Assembly: GCA_027489475.1 (NCBI GenBank)
Contig: JAIXZQ010000255.1
Coordinates: forward strand, 1-7,608
Source: Methylophilus sp.
GTDB taxonomy: Bacteria; Pseudomonadota; Gammaproteobacteria; Burkholderiales; Methylophilaceae
Direction: 5' to 3'
DNA: 7,608 bases
In this document: piece by piece, positions 1-6,721 of the stretch
How the letters are laid out: every line of letters starts with the position of its first letter
Numbering within the stretch: the first letter of the stretch is position 1
The notes under the pieces: generated by a model
Databases searched by the model: none
The model's input: only the letters and a program-made list of their open reading frames with translations
What the model was told of the DNA's origin: nothing
Position numbers and translations under genes: made by a program

Positions 1-721
1 CACCGCGAAACTGTGCGGTGGCAACAGGGAACGGGTTAAATGCACGTACTTGACGCGAGCACTGCACCGCAGATTGCGTCCAGTCCAATGCCGCCTCGGC
101 TTTTTCTACTTTATGGGCATAGGTGACCTGTGCCTCATCTTGCACCGTGCTGGCCAGCCGACCGTGGGCTTGCAACGCGTCCATGGCCTCGACCATGAGA
201 CGCGCCCCTTCACGGCTGATGGCATCATGTAAGGACTGGGTGGTGTCGTGCTCGCGAATAGCCACCCGCCACGTGCTAATCATATTGCCGGCATCCAGCT
301 TGGGCACCACTTCCATGATGGTGACACCTGTTTCATTGTCGCCCGCCAAAATAGCCCGGTGTATCGGTGCGGCCCCCCGCCAGCGCGGAAGCAAAGAGCC
401 ATGAATGTTGTAACAGCCCAGCCGAGGCATCGCCAACACTGCAGTCGGTATAATGAGGCCGTAAGCAGCCACGACCATCACATCGGCCTGTACGGCAGCC
501 AGCTCCGCCTGCACCTCAGTTGGCTTTAGGCTTTCAGGCTGAAACACGCGCAAGCCATGTTGCAGCGCCAATTGCTTCACTGGACTGGCCTTGAGCTGCA
601 TGCCACGACCGGCAGGGCGATCTGGCTGCGTCAACACCATGACAATCTCATGCCCGGCGTCCAATAAGCCTTGCAGCGCAGGCACGGCAAATTCAGGCGT
701 CCCGGCATAAATTACACGCAT
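1..721 (-). CDS. fmt: Methionyl-tRNA formyltransferase, 3' end cut by window edge
   Basis: Fmt transfers a formyl group from 10-formyltetrahydrofolate to Met-tRNA(fMet) in the cytoplasm before translation initiation. I translated the minus strand from the ATG at 721-719. 240 codons stay open to the edge, out of about 310-315 in the family. Residues 1-9 read MRVIYAGTP. The folate-site stretch [10 protein letters not shown] is at 31-40 and the hallmark [12 protein letters not shown] at 109-120. By alignment with E. coli Fmt (offset 3), catalytic Asn108, His110 and Asp146 correspond to N105, H107 and D143, all present. The start of the C-terminal tRNA-binding domain ([10 protein letters not shown], about 225-234) is included. 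A GGAG Shine-Dalgarno (732-729) lies 7 nt before the ATG. The gene begins 14 bp after the def stop, so the two are probably co-transcribed. The stretch after the hallmark ([12 protein letters not shown]) looks less typical than the usual LDTGDML form. Identity is secure. Confidence 0.96.
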   Translation of the reverse strand, partial: MRVIYAGTPEFAVPALQGLLDAGHEIVMVLTQPDRPAGRGMQLKASPVKQLALQHGLRVFQPESLKPTEVQAELAAVQADVMVVAAYGLIIPTAVLAMPRLGCYNIHGSLLPRWRGAAPIHRAILAGDNETGVTIMEVVPKLDAGNMISTWRVAIREHDTTQSLHDAISREGARLMVEAMDALQAHGRLASTVQDEAQVTYAHKVEKAEAALDWTQSAVQCSRQVRAFNPFPVATAQFRG

Positions 722-735
722 GTCAACACTCCCGG

Positions 736-1251
736 CTAATAACTGTTACGTTCGATCTCGCGCGCATGTTTAACCATGCGCGTACGGATGCGGTTACGCT
801 TGAGGGGAGAGAGATATTCGACAAACACTTTGCCGCGCAGATGGTCCATTTCGTGTTGGATACAGACACTGAGCAAGCCATCGGCCTGTATTTTAAAGGG
901 TTGCCCTTCGACATCTTGTGCTTCAACGGTAATCCATTCGGCGCGGGTGACTAATTCATACACCCCGGGCACAGACAAGCAGCCCTCTTCGTAGTCCTGC
1001 TCGCCTGCTTGGGCGGTAATTTTTGGATTAATCAGCACCAGCAAATCGTTTTTTTCTTTGCTTAAATCGATGACGATGAGTTGGATATGTTTGTCCACCT
1101 GGGTGGCCGCCAAACCGATGCCGGGGGCGTCATACATGGTTTCAGCCATATCTGCGACCAACTGCTTTAACGCAGCATCAAACACCTGCACCGGCTTGGC
1201 CACCGTGTGCAGTCGCGGGTCTGGGTAATGCAAAATAGGAAGCAATGCCAT
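736..1251 (-). CDS. def: Peptide deformylase
   Basis: Def is a metallohydrolase that removes the N-formyl group from nascent proteins at the ribosome exit. The product is 171 aa, close to the usual 165-175. All three family motifs are intact: GIGLAATQ at 44-51, EGCLS at 89-93 and HEMDH at 133-137. They give metal ligands C91, H133 and H137 and catalytic E134, equivalent to E. coli C90, H132, H136 and E133. I chose the ATG at 1251-1249, which yields the standard N-terminus [18 protein letters not shown] three codons upstream (1260) is in frame, but nothing resembling a ribosome-binding site precedes it. The site before the chosen ATG is also weak (GTGAG). It is the first gene of a def-fmt unit divergent from the LysM gene. 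I found no convincing promoter for it in the 168-bp shared intergenic region. Identity is secure; the exact start is slightly uncertain. Confidence 0.96.
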   Translation of the reverse strand: MALLPILHYPDPRLHTVAKPVQVFDAALKQLVADMAETMYDAPGIGLAATQVDKHIQLIVIDLSKEKNDLLVLINPKITAQAGEQDYEEGCLSVPGVYELVTRAEWITVEAQDVEGQPFKIQADGLLSVCIQHEMDHLRGKVFVEYLSPLKRNRIRTRMVKHAREIERNSY

Positions 1252-1282
1252 GGGGTACACTCACTGTAAAGACACTCAAATT

Positions 1283-1300
1283 GGGCAAACACCGGGCAAA
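1283..1300. repeat. Short tandem direct repeat between def and tsaP
   Basis: GGGCAAA occurs at 1283-1289 and again at 1294-1300, a start-to-start distance of 11 bp. It lies 17 bp upstream of the -35 of the proposed tsaP promoter and 32 bp upstream of the def start. The second copy also forms a small GGGC-AAAAC-GCCC stem (1294-1306). The position suits a regulator site for either divergent unit, but a 7-bp repeat of this kind can arise by chance. Confidence 0.25.
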
Positions 1301-1316
1301 ACGCCCTCTTTTCGCC

Positions 1317-1346
1317 TTGTTAGGTGGTTTCGAGCCGTGCTAGATT
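1317..1346 (+). promoter_or_regulatory. Putative sigma-70 promoter of the tsaP-dprA-smg unit
   Basis: TTGTTA (1317-1322) matches the -35 consensus at 4 of 6 positions. After an 18-bp spacer comes TAGATT (1341-1346), 4 of 6 for the -10, preceded by a TGn extended -10 element (TGC, 1338-1340). The predicted transcription start near 1353 would give a 5' untranslated region of about 67 nt before the chosen tsaP start at 1420. This is the best candidate by eye in the intergenic region. Confidence 0.45.
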
Positions 1347-1419
1347 GCTTCATACGTGTGCCATGACACCGCGTGACGATGGACTGATATCCGCAAAGCA
1401 ACTTTTAAAGAGACGCCCG

Positions 1420-2457
1420 ATGACCAAATTTGTTCAAATTATACCCTTGCTTGCCCTGGCTTGTTGCAGCTTGTGGGTGCAGGCCGACGAAATTCAACTC
1501 AGCGCACAACATCCTGAGCGGCATGTGGTGGTCAAGGGCGATACCTTGTGGGATATCTCTGCCAAGTTTCTTAAACACCCTTGGCAATGGCCTAAACTTT
1601 GGCAACTGAACCGTAGCCATATCAAAGACCCGCACTGGATTTATCCCGGCGATGTCATCGTGCTGGATACCAGTAGCGGCACGCCGGTACTCAAACTGGT
1701 GCGCGACACGGTTGTGCTGGCACCGGATGTCATTATCACACCGCTAAAAGGCGAGGCGATTCCAGCCATCCAGCCCAATATTATTCGGCCGTTTTTGAAT
1801 AAACCCATGTTGATTACCCCAGAGGCGCTTAAATCGGCACCCCGCATTGTGGCGGCGCAAGAGGAACGTGAAATCTTAAGTCCGGGCACGCACATTTATG
1901 TGCAGGGCCTGCCAGACAGTAGCAAAGCGCTGTGGGCCATTTATCGCGAAGGCGAAGCGGTGAAAAACCCCGAAAATGGTGAAGTGCTAGGCGTAGAGGC
2001 GCACTATTTAGGGGAGGCCAAACTGTTACGCGGTGGTCAGCCTGCCACCTTGACCATTACGCAAGCCAAAGAAGAAATCGCCGTCAAAGACAAACTGCTG
2101 GTCACCCCTGATGAACTCAGCCCAACCTTTGTACCGCATGCGCCAGACGGCCTGATTGAAGGGCAGATTGCGCGTATCAGTGAGGGCATCAACGAAACGG
2201 GCTATGGCCGTGTGGTGATCCTCAACCGCGGTACCGAACAAGGCCTAGAGCCTGGACATGTGTTATCCGTATTGCGTAAAGGCGGGCGTATTGGCGACCC
2301 GGAATCCCCAGACCCCAAACATCCGGTCATGGTGCAATTGCCGGATGAGCCAGTGGGCTTGGTCATGGTGTTTAAAACATTTGATAAATTAGCCTACGCC
2401 TTGGTCATGCAATCGTCACAACCTATTCATGCCGAAGACGTGGTGCGCACACCTTGA
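1420..2457 (+). CDS. tsaP: Secreted LysM protein, likely type IV pilus secretin-associated protein TsaP
   Basis: The product is 345 aa. It has a Sec signal peptide (about 1-22, hydrophobic IIPLLALACCSLWV, likely cleaved after VQA) and a LysM peptidoglycan-binding domain (about 35-83: HVVVKGDTLWDISAKF to IYPGDVIVL). A linker follows, then a C-terminal part (about 245-345: GYGRVVILNRGTEQGLEPG, PVGLVMVFKTFDKLAYALVM) resembling the FlgT-like domain of TsaP. TsaP anchors the PilQ secretin ring of type IV pili to peptidoglycan. The P. aeruginosa orthologue PA0020 lies between def (PA0019) and dprA (PA0021), the same order as here. The ATG at 1420 is chosen because it starts the signal peptide and follows AAGAGA; an in-frame ATG at 1324 would put 32 polar residues before it. 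Two adjacent Cys (15-16) do not make a good lipobox. The LysM fold is certain; the TsaP role rests on domain order and synteny. Confidence 0.85.
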   Translation: MTKFVQIIPLLALACCSLWVQADEIQLSAQHPERHVVVKGDTLWDISAKFLKHPWQWPKLWQLNRSHIKDPHWIYPGDVIVLDTSSGTPVLKLVRDTVVLAPDVIITPLKGEAIPAIQPNIIRPFLNKPMLITPEALKSAPRIVAAQEEREILSPGTHIYVQGLPDSSKALWAIYREGEAVKNPENGEVLGVEAHYLGEAKLLRGGQPATLTITQAKEEIAVKDKLLVTPDELSPTFVPHAPDGLIEGQIARISEGINETGYGRVVILNRGTEQGLEPGHVLSVLRKGGRIGDPESPDPKHPVMVQLPDEPVGLVMVFKTFDKLAYALVMQSSQPIHAEDVVRTP

Positions 2458-2463
2458 TACAAT
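2455..2463 (+). promoter_or_regulatory. Extended -10-like element at the tsaP/dprA junction
   Basis: TGATACAAT overlaps the tsaP stop codon. It has a TG one base ahead of TACAAT, which matches the -10 consensus at 5 of 6 positions. A start 6-8 nt downstream would fall at 2469-2471, on the dprA GTG itself (2470). No good -35 sits 16-18 bp upstream. It may be a weak internal promoter or a chance match. Confidence 0.3.
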
Positions 2464-2469
2464 GGCCGG

Positions 2470-3582
2470 GTGACGGCCACCTCTGAAGATTCCCTGCCTT
2501 GGATTGCGCTCAGTCTGGTAAACGGACTGGGCAGCGTGACCTTTTGCCAGCTGTTGCTGCGTTTTAAGCAGCCTGAAGCCATTCTGGCCGCCTCGCAGAC
2601 GGCCTTGCGCGAGACAGTCAATGCTGACGTGGCGGCAGCCATCACCCACGCCCTAGACAACCCACGCATTGCCGCCATCCAAGACTGGCTGGCGCAGACA
2701 GATAATCATCTGCTGACCTTGGGCGATGCTTATTATCCTGCCCGCTTGCTGGAGATTGATCAGCCACCACCGGTGCTATATGCCAAAGGTAATCTACAAA
2801 TGCTTAAGCGCCCGGGGTTGGCCATTGTTGGCAGCCGCCATGCCACCCCACAGGGTGAAGCTACTGCTGAACAGTTTGCCGAAAGCTTGGCCCGCAGCGG
2901 CTTTGCTGTTGTCAGTGGCTTGGCGCTTGGTATTGATGGCGCCGCTCACCGGGGCGCACTGAAAGCCGATGGCGCTACCATTGCCGTGGTCGGGACTGGG
3001 TTGGATATCGTTTATCCAGCCAAACACAAAGCGCTGGCGCACCAGATTGCACAATATGGCTTATTGCTGTCCGAATACCCCTTGGGCACGCCCTCGCTGA
3101 CCCACCACTTTCCTCGCCGCAACCGCATCATCAGCGGTTTATCCGAGGGCTGCTTGGTGGTGGAAGCCAACATCGACAGTGGCTCACTGATTACCGCGCG
3201 CCATGCGCTGGAATATGGCCGCGAAGTGTTTGCGATTCCAGGGTCTATCCATTCACCGGTCGCCAAAGGTTGCCATGCGCTGATTAAGCAAGGCGCCAAA
3301 CTGGTGGAGACCACCGAAGATATGTTGACTGAATTACCGCAGGCAAGGCGCGCTGCGGCGGCGATGAGCGTTAGCCCGAATGGGTCATTACCCGAACGGG
3401 CTAATCTCCCCGCCGAAGCAAGCCCTATCTTGGTTTGCATGGGGTTTGAGCCCCTGTTTGCAGAACAGATTGCCGCCCGCGCTGGCTTGACGCCCGAAAG
3501 CGTTTCCACCATGCTTACACTACTTGAATTAGAAGGGGTCGTCAGCCATCTCGCCAGTGGACAGTTTCAGCGGTTGGTCTAG
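2470..3582 (+). CDS. dprA: DNA-processing protein DprA (Smf)
   Basis: DprA binds incoming single-stranded DNA in the cytoplasm during natural transformation and loads RecA. Non-competent bacteria also carry it. The product is 370 aa. It has an N-terminal helical domain (about 8-75), the DprA Rossmann-like core (about 80-290), and a C-terminal winged-helix domain (about 318-368). Core motifs visible are AIVGSRHATPQG (118-129), SGLALGIDGAAHRGAL (149-164), RRNRIISGLS (216-225) and SGSLITARHALEYGREVFAIPG (237-258, in two overlapping blocks). The start is GTG at 2470, 12 nt after the tsaP stop, with no clear Shine-Dalgarno. Translational coupling to tsaP is likely. An ATG at 2462 opens only a three-codon frame. 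The linker between core and winged helix (about 290-317) is encoded over a strong imperfect palindrome at 3371-3404. Identity is secure. Confidence 0.97.
   Translation: MTATSEDSLPWIALSLVNGLGSVTFCQLLLRFKQPEAILAASQTALRETVNADVAAAITHALDNPRIAAIQDWLAQTDNHLLTLGDAYYPARLLEIDQPPPVLYAKGNLQMLKRPGLAIVGSRHATPQGEATAEQFAESLARSGFAVVSGLALGIDGAAHRGALKADGATIAVVGTGLDIVYPAKHKALAHQIAQYGLLLSEYPLGTPSLTHHFPRRNRIISGLSEGCLVVEANIDSGSLITARHALEYGREVFAIPGSIHSPVAKGCHALIKQGAKLVETTEDMLTELPQARRAAAAMSVSPNGSLPERANLPAEASPILVCMGFEPLFAEQIAARAGLTPESVSTMLTLLELEGVVSHLASGQFQRLV
3371..3404 (+). repeat. Imperfect palindrome (hairpin) within the dprA linker
   Basis: TTAGCCCG (3371-3378) pairs with CGGGCTAA (3397-3404), 8 bp. Inside it GGGT (3382-3385) pairs with ACCC (3390-3393), 4 bp, with a CATT loop and a 3x3 internal loop (AAT/GAA). 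It encodes roughly residues 301-312, in the variable stretch between the DprA core and winged helix. There is no T-run after it, so it is not an intrinsic terminator. Confidence 0.6.
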
Positions 3583-3630
3583 ACGTCACCCACTGCGTAG
3601 CACAGACTACGACCTAGAGGAGACGAAAGC

Positions 3631-4098
3631 ATGTTAGAGGTATTGATATTTATATATCAAAATTACTGGGATAAACATGATGCGTTAGCATTTGAAGAAA
3701 GCGATGAAACCATCATGGCTTACGAGTTATCCCAAGCCGGATTCAATCATCAGGACATTTTGCATGCCGTGGATTGGGTCAAAGATTTGCGCCGCTCTGT
3801 GGCGCAACCACAGTATCTGCAAGACGTACAGGCGATTCGTATCTTTTGTGACGCTGAGCGCGACAAAATCAATGATGAAAGCCTGAATTTTTTGTCTCTG
3901 CTGCATCGCAGTGACATCATCACCGCCTATGAGCGCGACCTCATCATAGACCGCGCCATGGTATTGGCGCAGCCGCAACTGACCATGGAAGATATCCGCT
4001 GGATTACCATGATGGTGCTTTGGGATGAGACGCGCAAACAAGATTATCTGTTTGTTGAAGATGCTTTGTTTAACCCGCATGGGCTGACCATCCAATAA
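3631..4098 (+). CDS. smg: Smg family protein (DUF494)
   Basis: This 155-aa protein matches the Smg/DUF494 family: an N-terminus of the MLEVLIFIYQNYW type, a middle AGFNHQDILHAVDWVKDL segment (about 36-53), and a C-terminal MEDIRWITMMVLWDE segment (about 118-132). Length agrees with E. coli Smg (157 aa). The family is found next to dprA in many beta- and gammaproteobacteria, but its molecular function is not established. It is acidic and predicted cytoplasmic, with no signal peptide or membrane segment. AGGAG (3618-3622) is an excellent Shine-Dalgarno 8 nt before the ATG. The 48-bp gap after dprA holds a small stem (CGTAG 3596-3600 with CTACG 3607-3611) just ahead of the ribosome-binding site. 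It ends the plus-strand unit. Many betaproteobacteria have topA next; here a terminator and the convergent metF follow instead. Confidence 0.93.
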   Translation: MLEVLIFIYQNYWDKHDALAFEESDETIMAYELSQAGFNHQDILHAVDWVKDLRRSVAQPQYLQDVQAIRIFCDAERDKINDESLNFLSLLHRSDIITAYERDLIIDRAMVLAQPQLTMEDIRWITMMVLWDETRKQDYLFVEDALFNPHGLTIQ

Positions 4099-4140
4099 AC
4101 GGTCATCCCTTCAGCCCCGCGCCGGGTTGTGCACAGATGA

Positions 4141-4181
4141 AAAAAAAGCGCGAGAACATAGCCTCGCGCTTTTTTATTTTT
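4141..4181. terminator. Bidirectional intrinsic terminator between smg and metF
   Basis: A run of seven A (4141-4147) precedes GCGCGAG (4148-4154), an 8-nt loop, CTCGCGC (4163-4169), then TTTTTT, an A, and more T. The 7-bp GC-rich stem with T-runs on both strands should terminate smg transcription on plus and ahcY-metF transcription on minus. Confidence 0.93.
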
Positions 4182-4200
4182 GATGTAGCCCTATATCAGT

Positions 4201-5043
4201 TCAACCCTTGTGTGGGGGCAATTGCCGAATAATCTGGCTGATGATGCCGGCCTGATTCAAGGTATAAAAATGCATCTTATCTACCCCTGCATCAATCAGG
4301 CGTGCACACAAATCTGTCACCACATCAACGCCAAACGCCCGTAACGAAACCAAATCGTCGCCATAATCTTCTAAACGTAAACGCAGCCAGCGTGGAATTT
4401 CCGCGCCACAGACGTTAGAAAAACGTGACAATTGGGTGAAGTTATAAATGGGCATAATGCCCGGAATAATCGGGGCTGTGACGCCCAAGGCTTGCGCCGA
4501 CTCCACAAAGCGGAAATAGGCATCCACATTATAAAAATACTGGGTGATGGCCGAGTTAGCGCCTGCGTCTATTTTGCGTTTGAAATGCTGCAAATCGCGC
4601 GCGGGTGAGCCTGACTCTGGATGACACTCAGGATAGGCCGCCACTTCGATATGAAACCAGTCGTTGGTTTCAGCACGAATAAAGCTCACCAATTCGCTGG
4701 CATATTTAAAATCTCCAGCACTGACCTCGCCTGAAGGAATATCCCCACGCAACGTGACCAAGCGTTTGATGCCGTGCGCTTGGTAGGCGCTGAGCAATTC
4801 ACGGATATCCGCTTTGCTCGACGAGATGCACGAGATATGCGGTGCAGCTCCATGGCCTTCGGCCTGAATCTCCAGCACGCTGTCCATGGTGCGGTCACGG
4901 GTTGAACCACCCGCGCCAAACGTCACCGAGAAAAATTCCGGCGAAAACGCCGCCAGCTCTTGCCGCACTTGACGCAAATTGGCCATGCCTTCTGCGGTTT
5001 TGGGCGGAAAGAATTCAAAACTGTATGCCGTAGATGGATGCAC
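4201..5043 (-). CDS. metF: 5,10-methylenetetrahydrofolate reductase
   Basis: MetF is a cytoplasmic FAD enzyme that reduces 5,10-methylene-THF to 5-methyl-THF, the methyl donor for methionine synthase. From the chosen start it is 280 aa (E. coli 296). Motifs are SFEFFPPKT (8-16, with E10 in the position of catalytic E. coli Glu28), VTFGAGGSTRDRT (40-52), the FAD-contact LRGD (98-101, D101), AAYPECHPES (135-144), TQYFYN (167-172) and HFYTLN (258-263). The GTG at 5043-5041 is preferred because AAAGAGA stands about 5 nt before it and the protein then begins a few residues ahead of SFEFFPP, as in homologues. An in-frame GTG at 5082 would add 13 residues without a recognisable site. It lies 86 bp downstream of ahcY on the same strand, so it is probably transcribed from the riboswitch-controlled promoter. 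Identity is secure; the start is probable. Confidence 0.95.
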   Translation of the reverse strand: MHPSTAYSFEFFPPKTAEGMANLRQVRQELAAFSPEFFSVTFGAGGSTRDRTMDSVLEIQAEGHGAAPHISCISSSKADIRELLSAYQAHGIKRLVTLRGDIPSGEVSAGDFKYASELVSFIRAETNDWFHIEVAAYPECHPESGSPARDLQHFKRKIDAGANSAITQYFYNVDAYFRFVESAQALGVTAPIIPGIMPIYNFTQLSRFSNVCGAEIPRWLRLRLEDYGDDLVSLRAFGVDVVTDLCARLIDAGVDKMHFYTLNQAGIISQIIRQLPPHKG

Positions 5044-5071
5044 TGTATTCTCTTTATGGTTGGTTAATCCC

Positions 5072-5124
5072 CCCGCCTGCACCCGAGGTATGCGGATCGC
5101 AGGCGGGCGATGTCCTGACGGACA
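5072..5124 (-). promoter_or_regulatory. Two hairpins between ahcY and metF
   Basis: On the transcribed minus strand, TGTCC (5124-5120) pairs with GGACA (5115-5111) around GTCA. Then CCCGCCTGC (5107-5099) pairs perfectly with GCAGGCGGG (5080-5072), 9 bp, around an 18-nt loop that itself contains a CCG/CGG pair. Neither stem is followed by a U-run, so they are not intrinsic terminators. They sit upstream of the metF ribosome-binding site and could stabilise the ahcY mRNA end or set the ahcY:metF ratio. The function is inferred. Confidence 0.5.
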
Positions 5125-5129
5125 GGCGA

Positions 5130-6539
5130 TTAATAACGATAGGTATCGGGCTTGAATGGGCCGTGTTTGTTCACCCCAATATACGCCGCTTGTGCATCGG
5201 TTAAGGTGGTCAACTGTGCATTGAGTTTTTTCAATTGCAGAATCGCCACTTTTTCGTCCAGATGCTTAGGCAGGGTATAGACGCCCACAGGATACTTATC
5301 GGTTTGGGTAAACAACTCAATCTGTGCGATGGTCTGGTTCGCAAAGCTAGAGCTCATGACATAGCTTGGGTGACCAGTGCCACAGCCCAAGTTCACCAAG
5401 CGGCCTTTGGCCAACAAGATGATGCGTTTGCCATCCGGGAAGATGACGTGATCGACTTGCGGCTTGATTTCTTCCCACTGATATTGCTCAATGCTGGCCA
5501 CATCAATTTCATTGTCAAAGTGACCAATGTTGCACACGATGGCTTGATCTTTCATCTTAGTCATGTGCTCATGGGTAATAACATGGTAGTTACCGGTCGC
5601 AGTGACAAAAATATCGGCATGCTCAGCGGCATAATCCATGGTCACCACGCGATAGCCTTCCATCGCTGCTTGCAGGGCGCAAATGGGGTCAATTTCGGTC
5701 ACCCAGACTTGGGCAGATAAGGCGCGTAACGCTTGCGCAGAGCCTTTACCCACATCGCCATAGCCGGCGACCACGGCAATCTTGCCAGCAATCATCACAT
5801 CAGTAGCGCGCTTAATCCCATCGACCAGTGATTCACGGCAGCCATACAGGTTGTCAAACTTAGACTTAGTCACAGAGTCATTGACGTTAATCGCGGGGAA
5901 AGCCAGTTTGCCTTCTTTGTGCATCTGATACAAACGGTGCACACCGGTGGTGGTCTCTTCGGTCACGCCTTTGATTTTGCTCAAACGTGTGGAGTACCAA
6001 GTCGGGTGGGTTTTCAGTTTTTCTTTGATGGCATTAAACAGGCAGATTTCTTCTTCTGAGCCTGGGTTGTCCAACACAGACAAGTCTTTTTCTGCGCGGC
6101 TGCCCAAATGCAACAGCAAGGTGGCATCGCCGCCATCGTCCAAAATCATGTTGGAATAGCCCCCATCGGTCCATTCAAAGATACGGTGGGTGTAATCCCA
6201 GTAGTCTTCTAAGGATTCGCCTTTGACCGCAAACACGGCGGTGCCAGAAGCAGCAATCGCCGCAGCAGCGTGGTCTTGTGTAGAAAAGATATTGCAAGAA
6301 GCCCAACGCACTTCAGCACCCAAATCCTTCAGTGTTTCAATCAACACAGCGGTCTGGATGGTCATGTGCAAGGAGCCAGTAATGCGCGCGCCCTTCAGCG
6401 GCTGTTGCGCGGCGTATTCTTCGCGAATCGCCATCAAGCCAGGCATTTCGGTTTCGGCAATCGCAATTTCCTTGCGACCCCAATCGGCCAGTGATAAATC
6501 GGCCACAACATAGTCTTTGATATCAGCTACAGTATTCAT
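5130..6539 (-). CDS. ahcY: S-adenosyl-L-homocysteine hydrolase (adenosylhomocysteinase)
   Basis: AhcY is a cytoplasmic NAD-dependent tetrameric enzyme that reversibly splits SAH into adenosine and homocysteine, relieving product inhibition of methyltransferases. The 469-aa product covers the full bacterial form. Visible are [14 protein letters not shown] (53-66, H58), the ILDDGGDAT region (132-140, D135), [10 protein letters not shown] (194-203, E195), [13 protein letters not shown] (218-230, K225 and D229), the NAD-binding loop GYGDVGKG (259-266), [11 protein letters not shown] (336-346, H340) and the C-terminus KPDTYRY. An insertion of about 40 residues (about 145-185) is the one typical of bacterial enzymes and absent from the human protein. 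All expected catalytic residues are present. AGGA (6550-6547) stands 7 nt before the ATG at 6539-6537. It is the first gene after the SAH riboswitch and is followed by metF. Identity is secure. Confidence 0.98.
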   Translation of the reverse strand: MNTVADIKDYVVADLSLADWGRKEIAIAETEMPGLMAIREEYAAQQPLKGARITGSLHMTIQTAVLIETLKDLGAEVRWASCNIFSTQDHAAAAIAASGTAVFAVKGESLEDYWDYTHRIFEWTDGGYSNMILDDGGDATLLLHLGSRAEKDLSVLDNPGSEEEICLFNAIKEKLKTHPTWYSTRLSKIKGVTEETTTGVHRLYQMHKEGKLAFPAINVNDSVTKSKFDNLYGCRESLVDGIKRATDVMIAGKIAVVAGYGDVGKGSAQALRALSAQVWVTEIDPICALQAAMEGYRVVTMDYAAEHADIFVTATGNYHVITHEHMTKMKDQAIVCNIGHFDNEIDVASIEQYQWEEIKPQVDHVIFPDGKRIILLAKGRLVNLGCGTGHPSYVMSSSFANQTIAQIELFTQTDKYPVGVYTLPKHLDEKVAILQLKKLNAQLTTLTDAQAAYIGVNKHGPFKPDTYRY

Positions 6540-6603
6540 GTTTACATCCTAAATAATATGAAAACTGAGCAGGAAATGTTCGTTAGAACCGGTGGCAACA
6601 TCT

Positions 6604-6642
6604 GTTCACCTTTTTTCCGTGCTCGCACAGTGAAAAGTGAAC
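6604..6642 (-). promoter_or_regulatory. Candidate anti-pseudoknot hairpin of the SAH riboswitch
   Basis: On the minus strand GTTCACTTTT (6642-6633) can pair with AAAGGTGAAC (6613-6604), 10 bp including one G-U. Above a CA/AAA internal loop, CTGTG (6630-6626) pairs with CACGG (6621-6617) around CGAG. The outer stem uses 6642-6639, four of the six bases of the pseudoknot strand (6644-6639), so the two folds exclude each other. No U-run follows. The pairing is seen; its regulatory role is inferred. Confidence 0.5.
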
Positions 6643-6713
6643 GCCGTTGTAGATGCTGTTAAGCAACTGCTCTGAGCCTGGGAGCCATGAAAGCCCTCGC
6701 AGCGTTCCTCAGA
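6630..6713 (-). promoter_or_regulatory. SAH (S-adenosylhomocysteine) riboswitch aptamer
   Basis: The SAH riboswitch class is known upstream of ahcY in betaproteobacteria and some pseudomonads; SAH binding raises expression. On the minus strand, P1 is TCTGAG (6713-6708) paired with CTCAGA (6676-6671). P2 is GAGGGC (6698-6693) with GCTCCC (6685-6680), one A-C mismatch and one G-U, loop TTTCATG. The pseudoknot is GAACGC (6707-6702) with GCGTTC (6644-6639), 6 bp. Class landmarks are present: GAGGAACGCTGCGA at the 5' side, CCCAGGCTCAG in the middle, and ACGGCGTTCACTTTTCAC at the 3' side. The 26-nt linker before the pseudoknot strand (6670-6645) can form a small TGCT/AGCA hairpin. It sits 90 nt before ahcY. 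Identification is by recalled consensus, not by a covariance-model search. Confidence 0.93.
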
Positions 6714-6721
6714 AGTGGCGC

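Noticed and set aside
50..529. Overlapping plus-strand frames of 60-93 codons at the left edge
   Set aside because: They overlie fmt, whose minus-strand translation keeps all catalytic motifs.
1324..1419. Longer N-terminus for the LysM protein from the ATG at 1324
   Set aside because: It would place 32 polar residues before a good signal peptide and would start upstream of the predicted transcription start; the ATG at 1420 has a ribosome-binding site.
3012..3512. 166-codon minus-strand frame opposite dprA
   Set aside because: It is antisense to the conserved DprA core and winged helix, with no family resemblance.
5044..5129. A second SAH or SAM riboswitch before metF
   Set aside because: The hairpins lack the GAGGA-CGCTGC and GGCG-TTCAC landmarks and any pseudoknot partner that I can find.
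5235..5720. 161-codon plus-strand frame opposite ahcY
   Set aside because: It lies wholly antisense to a clear full-length ahcY, shows no recognisable motif, and is expected from the codon bias of the opposite strand.
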